DNA of 64,000 nucleotides from an uncultured Bacilli bacterium (GCA_934097085.1 CAKONK010000006.1:18939-82938), one strand, 5' to 3'. Counted from the stretch's first letter, positions 1-7,396 are shown. Made by a program: numbers and translations. The notes: generated by a model not told the origin, from the sequence alone.

Positions 1-66
1 AACAATAATTATTGCAAGTGTGGGCCAAACATGCTTTAAACTGCTATTTAGTAGATTTGAAATCAT
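1..66 (-). CDS. Partial CDS, N-terminus of a probable membrane protein
   Basis: An ATG at 66-64 follows a strong AAGGAGGT site and reads off the left edge as 22 residues beginning MISNLLNSSLK and ending in a hydrophobic run (LAIIIV). It lies directly downstream of yqfD on the same strand, so it is probably the third gene of that operon. In many Firmicutes phoH follows yqfD, but these residues do not look like PhoH; a membrane segment is more likely. The rest of the gene is outside the window, so no function is assigned. Confidence 0.5.
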   Translation of the reverse strand, partial: MISNLLNSSLKHVWPTLAIIIV

Positions 67-75
67 AGTACCTCC

Positions 76-1191
76 TTAACTTAGAGTTGCAATATTTTCT
101 TTAGTCGTAATAAAAATATCTATATTCATTATACTATCATTTATACTTTTTTGTAAAACCTTTTCGGTTAATATTTCATCTTTTTCATCAAGGGATAAAA
201 GTACTTTTTCTTTTGCTAATTCCAGTGCTTTATTTTCTGCTTCCTCTACAGAATATTTTTCCTCTTTTTTTAATATTTCATAATCTATTCTTTTATATAT
301 TTTTATACCAAATCCAGAAAATAATAGTTTTTCTTTTGAGGCAAAATTTTTAAGTCTATCTTTTAAAATAACATATTCTTTATCTTTAAAATTAATTATA
401 AAGTTATTTCTTTTCTTATTTGTAACTGCATCTTTAGTATATTTTAATGGTATTTTTTCATTAACACTATACCAGCTTTCTGCATAAACTTTTGCACTTG
501 CACATACTGTTGATACCACATTTTCATTAAGTAGGATATCTCCACTTACAATTAAATCACCTTTTTTAACATAACTTCCAGGTTTTATAAGAGGTGTTCC
601 TTTATAAACTGTAAGCATTTTAATTATACCAGACTTTTTTGCATAAACATTGCAATACTCTTTTTCTTCATTTTTACTTTCATAAACTTTTTCAGTAACT
701 TTAACAATGTATATCATACCTTTTCTCTCAATTTCGATAAAATCAATTATGTCTTTATTATCATTTTTAATTTTTTTCTTAATACTTTCAAGTTTTTGAA
801 AACTTTTTCGAAAGGTAAATTTTTCAACATTATTATTAGATAATTCTTGAATAACTAAATTTACTATTTTAGGATTTTCATTTTCAACTTTAATATCAAC
901 AATAAAAAAAGATAAAAAAGTTACGAAAACTATTATTAATATAAAACTTATAAATACTAAATAATATTTTTTTAAAATGAATGAATAATATTTTTTACCA
1001 TAAAACCTTACTACTTTAAAGTTTAAATATTTATAATACTTTTGCACTTTTGGAAAGTCTACATAACTTATCTTAACAAATGTATAACCTTTTTCAGTAT
1101 ATATTAAATATATATCAACATTAATTTGTTTTAACTTAAGTATAATATCATTTATTTTAAATTTACTTTTAATAAGGATATAACTATTCAT
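76..1191 (-). CDS. yqfD: Sporulation protein YqfD
   Basis: YqfD-family sporulation protein of 371 residues, close to the roughly 400 of Bacillus YqfD. One membrane segment lies at about residues 77-98. It is followed by the typical extracytoplasmic part, including the KKGDLIVSG and KVYAESWY motifs that match the family closely. In Bacillus the gene is expressed in the mother cell, and relatives in clostridia are needed for spore assembly; its molecular role is not established. It overlaps the end of yqfC by 8 bases, which indicates translational coupling. The family call is confident and the role comes from the family only. Confidence 0.88.
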   Translation of the reverse strand: MNSYILIKSKFKINDIILKLKQINVDIYLIYTEKGYTFVKISYVDFPKVQKYYKYLNFKVVRFYGKKYYSFILKKYYLVFISFILIIVFVTFLSFFIVDIKVENENPKIVNLVIQELSNNNVEKFTFRKSFQKLESIKKKIKNDNKDIIDFIEIERKGMIYIVKVTEKVYESKNEEKEYCNVYAKKSGIIKMLTVYKGTPLIKPGSYVKKGDLIVSGDILLNENVVSTVCASAKVYAESWYSVNEKIPLKYTKDAVTNKKRNNFIINFKDKEYVILKDRLKNFASKEKLLFSGFGIKIYKRIDYEILKKEEKYSVEEAENKALELAKEKVLLSLDEKDEILTEKVLQKSINDSIMNIDIFITTKENIATLS

Positions 1192-1432
1192 AAATTTTAC
1201 CTAAGTTAATAATATTACCCTCGATTAAAAGTTCACTACTATTTATTTTTTTAATTTTTAAATCATTACCAGTTATTTTTAATTTAAAATTTTCTATAGA
1301 AAGCTCTATAAGTTCATTTGTTAGGGTTATTATTTCAGTAAAATTATAAATATATAAATAGTTTTCATACATTGTAATAAAATATTTTTTATCATATAAA
1401 AAGTCCATAATTGTATTTTTAATATTCAACAT
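1184..1432 (-). CDS. yqfC: YabP/YqfC-family sporulation protein
   Basis: Small protein of about 82 residues, almost entirely beta-type, with the pattern LYIYNFTEI...LKITGNDLKI...LLIEGNI that is the core of YabP/YqfC proteins. In B. subtilis yqfC sits directly before yqfD and is sporulation-controlled, and the same pair is seen here. An in-frame TTG at 1441 would give a slightly longer form. I prefer the ATG at 1432, because a GGTGAT element, the common ribosome-binding type in this window, lies just before it, although the spacing is short. The function is probably a coat or engulfment-stage accessory, inferred from the family. Confidence 0.75.
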   Translation of the reverse strand: MLNIKNTIMDFLYDKKYFITMYENYLYIYNFTEIITLTNELIELSIENFKLKITGNDLKIKKINSSELLIEGNIINLGKIYE

Positions 1433-1452
1433 TATCACCAATTAATTATATG

Positions 1453-1476
1453 AAAAAAAGAAGACTTTTAATCTTC
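1453..1476 (-). terminator. Terminator of tex
   Basis: On the minus strand GAAGA and TCTTC pair around a 7-base loop and are followed by seven T. The tex stop codon lies in the loop. Confidence 0.7.
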
Positions 1477-3612
1477 CTTAAAAAGTGATAATTGAACTTT
1501 TTCTTTTTCTTTATCAATTCCAATTACATACACACTAATAATGTCACCGACTTTTAAAACTTCACTTGGATGTTTTATATAATTTTTACTCATTTTAGAA
1601 ATGTGAATAAGACCATCATTATGAAGTCCAATATCTACGAAAGCACCAAAGTCAACAACATTACGAACCGTTCCTTCGAGTTTATCACCAATTTTTAAAT
1701 CTTTGATTTCTAAAATATCACTTTTTAGTATTGGCTTTTCCATTTCATCACGTGGATCGCGATGGGCTTTAGCAAAACTTTTTAAAATTGTATCAATTGT
1801 ATATTCATCTGTATCAAGTTTACTAGCAAGTTCTTTGGCATTTATATTTTTCACTTTATCAGAGCATTTACCAATTTCCTCAGCATTTATATTTAATATT
1901 TCCATTACTTTTTTAGCAATATCATAACTTTCTGGGTGAATATCAGTTGTATCAAATATATTACTTCCCCCTTCAACTCGCATAAATCCAATTGCTTGTT
2001 CATAAACTTTTTCACTTAACAATTTATTTTTTAAAACTTCCTCACGAGATAAAATCTTGCCTTTTTCCTCACGATATTTTATTATCTTATCAATGTATGT
2101 TTTAGTAAGACCAGATATATATTTTAAAAGTGATGGGCTTGCAGTATTTATGTTTACACCAACTTCATTTACAGCACTTGTTACAACAAAGTCTAATGAT
2201 GATGATAATTTTTTAGCATTAACATCGTGTTGATATAAACCTACACCGATACTTTCTGGAGTTATTTTTACAAGTTCAGATAACGCATCTTGAAGTCTTC
2301 TTCCTATACTTATTGCACTTCTTTCTTCAACCACTAAATCAGGGAATTCCTTTATAGCAAGTGGTGATGCACTATAAACAGATGCTCCAGCTTCAGAAAC
2401 AATTATATAATCAACTTTTCTATCAATAGATTTTATAACATCACTTATAAATTTTTCACTTTCCCTTGAGGCTGTTCCATTACCAATTGCCACGATATCA
2501 ATATTATATTTGTTTATTAAGTCAATTGTTTTTGCTTTTGCTTCTTCATATTTATTTACCGGAGGATGAGGATATATTTTTTCAATTTTAAGTACTTTTC
2601 CTACTGGGTTTAAAACAGCAAGTTTGCAACCAGTTCTATATGCTGGATCAAATCCTAATACCATCTTATCTTTAATCGGTGGTGTTAAAAGTAGATTTTC
2701 TAAATTTTCACTAAAGTTTTTAATAGCAACATCTTCGGCTTTTTCAGATAATGCTGCACGTATTTCTCTTTCTACACTTGGAAATATAAGTCTTTTGTAA
2801 CTATCTTTAATGGCATTTTTTACAATATCCACAGCAAAACTTTCTTTATTTTTAATTATCTTTTCTTCGAAAAATGAAAGAACTTTTGCATCATCAATAT
2901 CAATTGAAACTGTAACTATTTTTTCTTTTTCAGCACGGTTAATAGCAAGAACTCTATATGATTTTATTTTAGATACTTCCTCCTTAAAGTCATAATACAT
3001 TTCATAAACTTTCTTTTCATCTTCAGCATCTTTTTTCTTTTTAGAAATTATAAAACCATTTTTGAATATGAAACTGCGAAGCCATTTTCGATAATAAGCA
3101 TTATCTGATATATACTCGGCAATTATGTAACTTGCACCAGTAACTGCATCCTCAACTGTTTTAACTTTATCATTTATAAACTTTGAGGTTAAAGATGTAA
3201 TATCACCTTTCGTAGGAAATGACATTATCATTTTTGCAAGTGGTTCAAGTCCATTATTAATTGCATCAGTTGCTTTTGTTTTCTTTTTTTCCTTAAATGG
3301 TCTATAAAGATCCTCAACTTCGACAAGTTTTTCAGCATTTAAGATTTTATCTTTTAGTTCATCAGTAAGTAATTCTTTTTCATCAATTAATTTAATTACA
3401 CTTTCTTTTCTTTCTAAAAGATTTACTTCATAAGCATATACTTCATTTATTTTACGAAGCTGTTCTTCGTCTAAAGCACCAGTAACCTCTTTACGATATC
3501 TTGCGATAAATGGAATTGTTGCTCCCTCGGACAAAAGTTTTAAAGCACTAGCAACTTGACTATCTTTAACATTCAAATTATTAGCAATATTTTTTATTAT
3601 TTTTTCATTCAT
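1468..3612 (-). CDS. tex: Tex-family RNA-binding transcription accessory protein
   Basis: Full-length Tex/YdcI homologue of about 714 residues. Visible parts are the helical N-terminal region, the YqgF-like RNase H fold around residues 315-450 (MVLGFDPAYRTGCK), the helix-hairpin-helix region (VNINTASPSLLKYISGL), and a C-terminal S1 domain (RNVVDFGAFVDIGLHNDGLI). Tex proteins bind nucleic acid and influence transcription; in pneumococcus and Bordetella they affect toxin or general expression. An upstream in-frame TTG at 3633 exists, but the ATG at 3612 follows GAGG at proper distance and gives the family N-terminus MNEKIIKNIA. It is transcribed alone with its own terminator. Confidence 0.93.
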   Translation of the reverse strand: MNEKIIKNIANNLNVKDSQVASALKLLSEGATIPFIARYRKEVTGALDEEQLRKINEVYAYEVNLLERKESVIKLIDEKELLTDELKDKILNAEKLVEVEDLYRPFKEKKKTKATDAINNGLEPLAKMIMSFPTKGDITSLTSKFINDKVKTVEDAVTGASYIIAEYISDNAYYRKWLRSFIFKNGFIISKKKKDAEDEKKVYEMYYDFKEEVSKIKSYRVLAINRAEKEKIVTVSIDIDDAKVLSFFEEKIIKNKESFAVDIVKNAIKDSYKRLIFPSVEREIRAALSEKAEDVAIKNFSENLENLLLTPPIKDKMVLGFDPAYRTGCKLAVLNPVGKVLKIEKIYPHPPVNKYEEAKAKTIDLINKYNIDIVAIGNGTASRESEKFISDVIKSIDRKVDYIIVSEAGASVYSASPLAIKEFPDLVVEERSAISIGRRLQDALSELVKITPESIGVGLYQHDVNAKKLSSSLDFVVTSAVNEVGVNINTASPSLLKYISGLTKTYIDKIIKYREEKGKILSREEVLKNKLLSEKVYEQAIGFMRVEGGSNIFDTTDIHPESYDIAKKVMEILNINAEEIGKCSDKVKNINAKELASKLDTDEYTIDTILKSFAKAHRDPRDEMEKPILKSDILEIKDLKIGDKLEGTVRNVVDFGAFVDIGLHNDGLIHISKMSKNYIKHPSEVLKVGDIISVYVIGIDKEKEKVQLSLFKED

Positions 3613-3640
3613 ATTTTTTACCTCACTAGACAATTATACA

Positions 3641-3668
3641 AAAAAAGGAAGTATTTGACTACTACCTT
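3641..3668 (-). terminator. Minus-strand terminator, probably once belonging to the 5421-5837 gene
   Basis: A hairpin with arms AAAGG-A-AGTA and TACT-A-CCTTT (one A-A mismatch) has seven T downstream on the minus strand. No minus-strand gene lies immediately before it now. It abuts the left 21-bp direct repeat, consistent with an insertion that separated it from its gene. Confidence 0.6.
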
Positions 3669-3683
3669 TGACACTTGTTTACA

Positions 3684-3704
3684 TTGCAAAAGTTATTTTT
3701 GTTT
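3684..3704. repeat. Left 21-bp direct repeat of the XRE-DUF3800 island
   Basis: Identical to 5437-5457. It contains GCAAAAGTTATTTTTG. Read on the minus strand, the frame of the 5421-5837 gene continues through this copy to a TAG at 3664-3662. Confidence 0.8.
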
Positions 3705-3893
3705 AATTTTTTAGTTTATTATTTTTATCTTTATATACTACTTTTTGGATTGTTATCATTTAATAATTTAAAATACTTTGCAATAATCTTTTTATATTTA
3801 ATATAATAATTCATTGTCAGTAATTGTAACATTTTAATATTTATGTTTGCTTTTATGACATTATGTGTTATTATATATATGGAGGCGATTTTA

Positions 3894-4277
3894 TTGAAAA
3901 ATAATGTATTTCTTTTAGAACGCAAAAGATTAAACTTAACGCAAGATCAATTAGCTAAAAAACTTAATATTAGTCGTTCTAATGTAGCAAATTGGGAAAA
4001 TGGATTTAATATGCCAAGTTTAGACTTACTATTTAAATGTTCAGATTTATTTGGCTGTGATTTATTATATCTTGCTGGATATCAAAATGAAAGAATAGCT
4101 AAAAATGATGGGGCTTTACCATCAGAACCTTATTTTGATTACCAAAGTGCATATGAAACATTTGGAAACCTTTTAAAAGAAAAGAAAATAATTCCACAAA
4201 CTAAATTTTTAACTGAAAATGATTATGAAAGAATTTTACAATTTATTAAAATAAATAAAGATTTTATTATTAAATAA
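3894..4277 (+). CDS. XRE-family transcriptional regulator
   Basis: A 127-residue DNA-binding protein. Residues about 4-58 form a clear Cro/C1-type helix-turn-helix (ERKRLNLTQDQLAKKLNISR...VANWENG...P). The C-terminal half (residues 65-127) has no recognised domain and could sense a ligand or form dimers. The start is TTG at 3894, 8 bases after GGAGG at 3881-3885; the upstream in-frame ATG at 3843 has no ribosome site. It precedes the DUF3800 gene by 30 bases in the same direction and probably controls it. Both lie inside a direct-repeat-flanked insertion. Its specific target is unknown. Confidence 0.85.
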   Translation: MKNNVFLLERKRLNLTQDQLAKKLNISRSNVANWENGFNMPSLDLLFKCSDLFGCDLLYLAGYQNERIAKNDGALPSEPYFDYQSAYETFGNLLKEKKIIPQTKFLTENDYERILQFIKINKDFIIK

Positions 4278-4307
4278 AGACGAAACAAAAGGAGAGAGCT
4301 TAAACTT

Positions 4308-5150
4308 ATGAAAAAACAATATCTTATTTACTCGGACGAATCTTACAAGCGTGGCAGTTACTATAGTAATTTTTATGGTGGTGCATTAGTTGATTACACC
4401 AAAATTCAAAAAATTAATGAAATATTAAACAATAAGAAAAAAGAATTAAATTGTGGTGGAGAAATAAAGTGGTCTAAAGTTAGTGAAAATTATTTAAATA
4501 AATACATTGAAATAATAAATCTTTTTTTTACTTATGTAAAAAATGGTGATATAAAAATTAGAATTATGTTTAAACAAAATGCTTATGTATTTAAACAATT
4601 GGATAAAATAAAATATCAAAATGAATTTCAACTTTTATATTATCAATTTATTAAACACGCTTTTGGTCTGGATTATTGTGTTAAAAATAGTGATGATGAA
4701 ATCATTCTAAAACTATACTTTGACCAATTGCCAGATACAAAAGAAAAAAATAGTGAATTTAAAGAACATATCTTATACTTAAATAATATATTTGATGAAC
4801 ACATTACAATAAAAAAAGAAGATATTGTAGAAATAAATTCTAAAGAACACGTTATTCAACAATGTATGGACATAATTTTAGGATCAATAAATTTCAGATT
4901 AAATAATCTAAATAAAATTAAACTAAATGGAACTAAAAGAAGAGGAAAAACAACTATAGCAAAAGAAAAATTATATAAGGTTATTTTGAAAAATATCAGA
5001 GAAATCTACCCTAATTTTAATATTGGAATTTCAACTAGTACAAGGGGAAATGTAAATAACAGATGGCTAGACCCTTATAGACATTGGCTTTTCAAAACAA
5101 AAAATAGTGAATTAGATAAAACATTAACAAAAAAATTCAAAAAAAAATAA
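4308..5150 (+). CDS. DUF3800 domain protein, probable nuclease of a defence-type island
   Basis: A 280-residue protein with the DUF3800 pattern: an N-terminal YSDES motif (Asp10, Glu11), a GGALVD strand, EIKWSKV, an acidic residue in LYFDQLPD, and the QQCMDIILGSINFRL helix that corresponds to the QLAD-type motif near the C-terminus. The family has an RNase H-like fold and is predicted to cut nucleic acid. It is common in islands and defence regions, but substrates are mostly unknown. It is preceded by AAGGAGAG, co-oriented with the XRE regulator, and followed directly by a structured non-coding stretch. That association is known for several DUF3800 RNA motif families. Nuclease activity is inferred. 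Confidence 0.8.
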   Translation: MKKQYLIYSDESYKRGSYYSNFYGGALVDYTKIQKINEILNNKKKELNCGGEIKWSKVSENYLNKYIEIINLFFTYVKNGDIKIRIMFKQNAYVFKQLDKIKYQNEFQLLYYQFIKHAFGLDYCVKNSDDEIILKLYFDQLPDTKEKNSEFKEHILYLNNIFDEHITIKKEDIVEINSKEHVIQQCMDIILGSINFRLNNLNKIKLNGTKRRGKTTIAKEKLYKVILKNIREIYPNFNIGISTSTRGNVNNRWLDPYRHWLFKTKNSELDKTLTKKFKKK

Positions 5151-5154
5151 CTCC

Positions 5155-5290
5155 ATATCGCCTACTAAGTATCTTGCCAATAATGGTAAGACTTCGACTT
5201 TACAGAGTTACTAACTATAGTGAAATAATTCACTTAAGCCAGTACGAAGAATTTCACACTACGAAGCATACCGCTTCAGTGACTAAATAA
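5155..5290 (+). ncRNA. Candidate structured RNA downstream of the DUF3800 gene
   Basis: The stretch has about 37% G+C, clearly above the surrounding intergenic DNA, and contains at least three good hairpins. CTTGCCA (5173-5179) pairs with TGGTAAG around a 4-base loop. AGTGAA (5219-5224) pairs with TTCACT around ATAA. CACT plus GAAGC (5257-5267) pairs with GCTTC plus AGTG (5273-5281) around ATACC. CTTCG at 5192-5196 can pair with CGAAG at 5245-5249, closing a multi-branch structure. Structured RNAs next to DUF3800 genes are catalogued in Rfam, which supports a real RNA; I cannot assign a family without covariance models. Confidence 0.55.
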
Positions 5291-5420
5291 TACCATATTT
5301 AATATTATTTGTCAATTATAGTATATACAAACTTTTTTGTTCTATGAAATTTATATCACTAATATTAAATTATTTTACGTATATTACACTTTAAAAACTT
5401 TTAAAATAAAAATATTTTTT

Positions 5421-5837
5421 TTATCTCCTTTGAAATTTGCAAAAGTTATTTTTGTTTGCTAATATCTTAATTACTGGAACAACATTCATTTCACAAAGAT
5501 TTGTTTCTTCATTTAGTTCACTATATTCAATATAGTCTAAAGAAATATCTGCAATACCTAAAAATAATCTAATTATTATAAACTTGCTAAAATAAAATAA
5601 TTTGCCATAATATGTAAATGGTACTAATGTATCTAGTGTGCTTTCTCCAGTGCAAACATAATCTAAATCTTCAGGAATAGATAGCATTATTGAGGCTTCA
5701 TCATTTACTTCAAAATGTTTTTTAAACATATCCTCAAGTTGAGATTTAAAAATTAAAGATCCCATAACTATTTCATTTGCTCTATCATCATTTATATAAT
5801 TTCCAACATATGACTTATATTCATTTAAAACATCCAT
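5421..5837 (-). CDS. Hypothetical protein, host gene of the island insertion
   Basis: A 138-residue acidic protein of unknown family. It is supported as a gene by a strong promoter (TTGATA at 5884-5889, 17-base spacer, TATAAT at 5861-5866) and a GGAGGG site before the ATG. It contains no signal peptide; residues about 78-97 (YFSKFIIIRLFLGIADISL) are hydrophobic but broken. The last codons overlap the right 21-bp repeat. Joining the gene to the left repeat copy would give a slightly different tail ending CNVNKCQR and then a terminator, so the current tail CKFQRR may be of post-insertion origin. Confidence 0.65.
   Translation of the reverse strand: MDVLNEYKSYVGNYINDDRANEIVMGSLIFKSQLEDMFKKHFEVNDEASIMLSIPEDLDYVCTGESTLDTLVPFTYYGKLFYFSKFIIIRLFLGIADISLDYIEYSELNEETNLCEMNVVPVIKILANKNNFCKFQRR
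5437..5457. repeat. Right 21-bp direct repeat of the XRE-DUF3800 island
   Basis: Exact copy of 3684-3704. It lies in the last codons of the 5421-5837 gene (encoding NKNNFC). Confidence 0.8.
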
Positions 5838-5860
5838 TAACCCTCCAAAATATATAGACT

Positions 5861-5889
5861 ATTATATACTTCTTAAGATTTATTATCAA
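5861..5889 (-). promoter_or_regulatory. Promoter of the 5421-5837 gene
   Basis: Minus strand: TTGATA, 17-base spacer, TATAAT. Confidence 0.65.
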
Positions 5890-5974
5890 CATCAAGTTCA
5901 AATATTTTATTTAATTTCATTTCCAAAGAAAATAATATTAAAAAAATTTTCTTAAATTTTTGCATAGTATACAG

Positions 5975-6067
5975 TATAATGATTAAAAACAAAGGCACTA
6001 GCTGCCCATTTGTTAATCATTGGACCTAGCGGCCCATAAGAACAATCACTATCGATTGTTCTTTTTT
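5975..6067 (+). ncRNA. Candidate small RNA of about 80 nt with CUAG apical loops
   Basis: TATAAT at 5975-5980 predicts a transcript start near 5987. The RNA would fold at once into AACAAA-GGCA (5988-5997), loop CUAGC, then UGCC and UUUGUU (6003-6014, CA bulge). A second hairpin, UGG-CC, loop UAGC, GG-CCA, follows at 6021-6036. An ideal terminator ends it: AGAACAATC/GATTGTTCT (6039-6062) with six T. Both apical loops contain the self-complementary CUAG, so a kissing interaction is possible. No open frame is present and the -35 box is weak. The family is not recognised. Confidence 0.5.
6039..6067 (+). terminator. Terminator of the candidate small RNA
   Basis: Nine perfect base pairs around ACTATC, followed by TTTTTT. 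Confidence 0.75.
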
Positions 6068-6115
6068 AATTAATTAAAGATTATTAACTTATTTAAATAT
6101 CGGCTGTTTTAAAAA

Positions 6116-6160
6116 GGCTCATAACCGGCGGTCATAGGTTGAAAAGTCCACCATTCATTT
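6116..6160 (+). pseudogene. Fragment of a CAU tRNA, 3' half, inverted relative to the intact gene
   Basis: GGCTCATAACCG and GCGGTCATAGGTT match the anticodon arm to T arm of the intact tRNA at 6307-6383, followed by AGTCCACCA and TTCAT. A block of the T arm is deleted. The similarity continues past the CCA end, so it is a DNA duplication rather than an RNA copy. Confidence 0.6.
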
Positions 6161-6166
6161 TCCAAT

Positions 6167-6201
6167 AAAAAAAGGACGCATTAATAAATCATAATGCATC
6201 C
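6167..6201 (-). terminator. Terminator of the tRNA pair
   Basis: Arms at 6174-6183 and 6192-6201 (GGACGCATTA with one mismatch) are followed on the minus strand by seven T. Confidence 0.7.
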
Positions 6202-6215
6202 CTCATACTTTTTAT

Positions 6216-6300
6216 TGGTGCAGGTAAAGGGACTTGAACCCCCACGGAGTAATCCATTAGATCCTAAGTCTAACGCGTCTGCCAATTCCGCCATACCTGC
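6216..6300 (-). tRNA. tRNA-Leu (UAG)
   Basis: An 85-nt class II tRNA with encoded CCA. Acceptor arms GCAGGTA and TACCTGC pair fully. The anticodon loop CTTAGGA carries TAG, and the long variable arm and GGTTCAAGTCC T loop are present. It lies 6 bases after the CAU tRNA in the same transcript. Confidence 0.93.
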
Positions 6301-6306
6301 ATGAAA

Positions 6307-6383
6307 TGGTGGACCTCATAGGACTCGAACCTATGACCGCACGGTTATGAGCCGCGTGCTCTAACCAACTGAGCTAGAGGTCC
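6307..6383 (-). tRNA. tRNA with CAU anticodon, Ile2 (lysidine type) or elongator Met
   Basis: A 77-nt tRNA with encoded CCA, acceptor GGACCUC/GAGGUCC, D arm AGCTCAGTTGGTTAGAGC, anticodon loop CTCATAA and a normal T arm. The GGACC acceptor and GGCUCAUAACC arm resemble Firmicute tRNA-Ile2, whose C34 is changed to lysidine by TilS, more than the elongator tRNA-Met. The two cannot be separated with certainty by eye. Confidence 0.9.
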
Positions 6384-6396
6384 AACAACAATTTAA

Positions 6397-6425
6397 ATTA
6401 TAATATATATTTTCCTAAAAATCAA
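6397..6425 (-). promoter_or_regulatory. Promoter of the tRNA pair
   Basis: Minus strand: TTGATT (6420-6425), 17-base spacer, TATAAT (6397-6402), about 14 bases before the tRNA. Confidence 0.7.
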
Positions 6426-6445
6426 CTATTTTTTTAAAAATATAT

Positions 6446-6480
6446 TGCTCAGATGGTTAGAAGCACGCTGCTCTATGCAT
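6446..6480 (+). pseudogene. Fragment of a CAU tRNA, 5' half, inverted relative to the intact gene
   Basis: GCTCAG-ATGGTTAGA-AGCACGC-TGCTC repeats the D arm and anticodon 5' stem of the intact tRNA with small insertions. Together with 6116-6160 it amounts to a split, order-swapped copy of the same tRNA. Confidence 0.55.
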
Positions 6481-6593
6481 AAAATACCCTACCATATATA
6501 AGAATTATAAATAATATTCTACTTGTTTTATAAAAAAAATTTATATTAAATAGACTTATCCTTATGAAAATAAAATAATAAAATATTTTATCA

Positions 6594-6628
6594 TAAAAAA
6601 ACTCAAATAGAATTAAACTATTTAAGTT
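6594..6628 (-). terminator. Terminator of infC-rpmI-rplT
   Basis: Arms AACTCAAATAG (6600-6610) and CTATTTAAGTT (6618-6628) are followed by a minus-strand T run. The rplT stop codon is part of the stem. Confidence 0.7.
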
Positions 6629-7184
6629 TTTTAATTAATTCATCTTTTTTTAAAGTACTAAAACCTTTAAGGCCTTTTTCTTTTGCTAAAGCTTTTAAAT
6701 CAGCAAGACTCATTGATTCTAAGTCCTCTTTTACTTCTTCAATTTTTTCTTTAACAACTTTTGCTACTTTTTCAGTTTCTTTTTTAACTTCTTTAACTGT
6801 TTCTTTAACTTCAGCTTTAATTTCTTCACCTAAAAGTGCTTTTTTAGCAGTTACAACTAAAGCAGTGAAACTTTTTGGATCATCGATTGCAAGTTCAGAA
6901 AGCATCTTACGATTGATTTCGATACCAGCTTTATTTAATCCATTGATAAATTTAGAATAACTTATATCATTTTCTCTACATGCAGCATTAATTCTTGTAA
7001 TCCAAAGTTTTCTAAAGTTTCTCTTATTTTGTTTACGGTCTCTAAATGCATAAGCACCACTATGGAATAATTGTTCTTGAGCTGTTTTATAAAGTCTATG
7101 TTTACTTCCAAAATAACCTTTAGCTTGTTTTAAAACTTTTCTTCTTCTGTTTTTAGAAACAGCGCCACCTTTAACTCTTGCCAT
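6618..7184 (-). CDS. rplT: 50S ribosomal protein L20 with C-terminal Rho_N/SAP-like extension
   Basis: Residues 1 to about 118 are a normal L20 (MARVKGG...RRRKVLKQAKGY...ITRINAACR), which binds 23S rRNA early in 50S assembly and in Firmicutes represses its own operon through the leader. The protein is 188 residues instead of the usual 115-120. After a Lys/Glu-rich linker (about 118-155) come residues 156-188, a SLADLKALAKEKGLKG...KKDELIKKL motif typical of the small helical Rho_N/SAP nucleic-acid-binding fold. The same tail occurs on S2 in this window. It is the last gene of infC-rpmI-rplT, with start after GGTGGTGT. Confidence 0.95.
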   Translation of the reverse strand: MARVKGGAVSKNRRRKVLKQAKGYFGSKHRLYKTAQEQLFHSGAYAFRDRKQNKRNFRKLWITRINAACRENDISYSKFINGLNKAGIEINRKMLSELAIDDPKSFTALVVTAKKALLGEEIKAEVKETVKEVKKETEKVAKVVKEKIEEVKEDLESMSLADLKALAKEKGLKGFSTLKKDELIKKLK

Positions 7185-7201
7185 ATTTTACACCACCCTT
7201 A

Positions 7202-7396
7202 CTATATAACTTTTGAAAGGCCTTTTGCCATTGCCTTACCTAAAGTAGTTGTTCCTCTTCTTTGACGAACTGCTTTAGAGCTATCCTTTCCTGTTTTGTG
7301 ATTACCATTACCCATTTTGAAAGTAATAGTACCATTTTTCTTTTTGTTTAATACTTTGCTACTTGCCTTATGTGTTTTTTGTTTACATTTTCCCAT
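7202..7396 (-). CDS. rpmI: 50S ribosomal protein L35
   Basis: A 64-residue basic protein with the L35 pattern (KTHKASSKVLNKKKNGTITF...HKTGKDSSKAVRQRRGTTTL). It is a small 50S protein exposed on the rRNA surface. It is the middle gene of infC-rpmI-rplT, 15 bases after infC, preceded by AAGGAAG, and of normal family length. Confidence 0.95.
   Translation of the reverse strand: MGKCKQKTHKASSKVLNKKKNGTITFKMGNGNHKTGKDSSKAVRQRRGTTTLGKAMAKGLSKVI

Noticed and set aside
3731..3925. Minus-strand open frame before the XRE gene
   Set aside because: Overlaps the XRE promoter and start, has no ribosome site and no family-like sequence.
5988..6036. Guanidine-II (mini-ykkC) riboswitch from the two tandem hairpins
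   Set aside because: The loops are CUAGC/UAGC rather than ACGR, and no transporter follows; a terminator follows instead.
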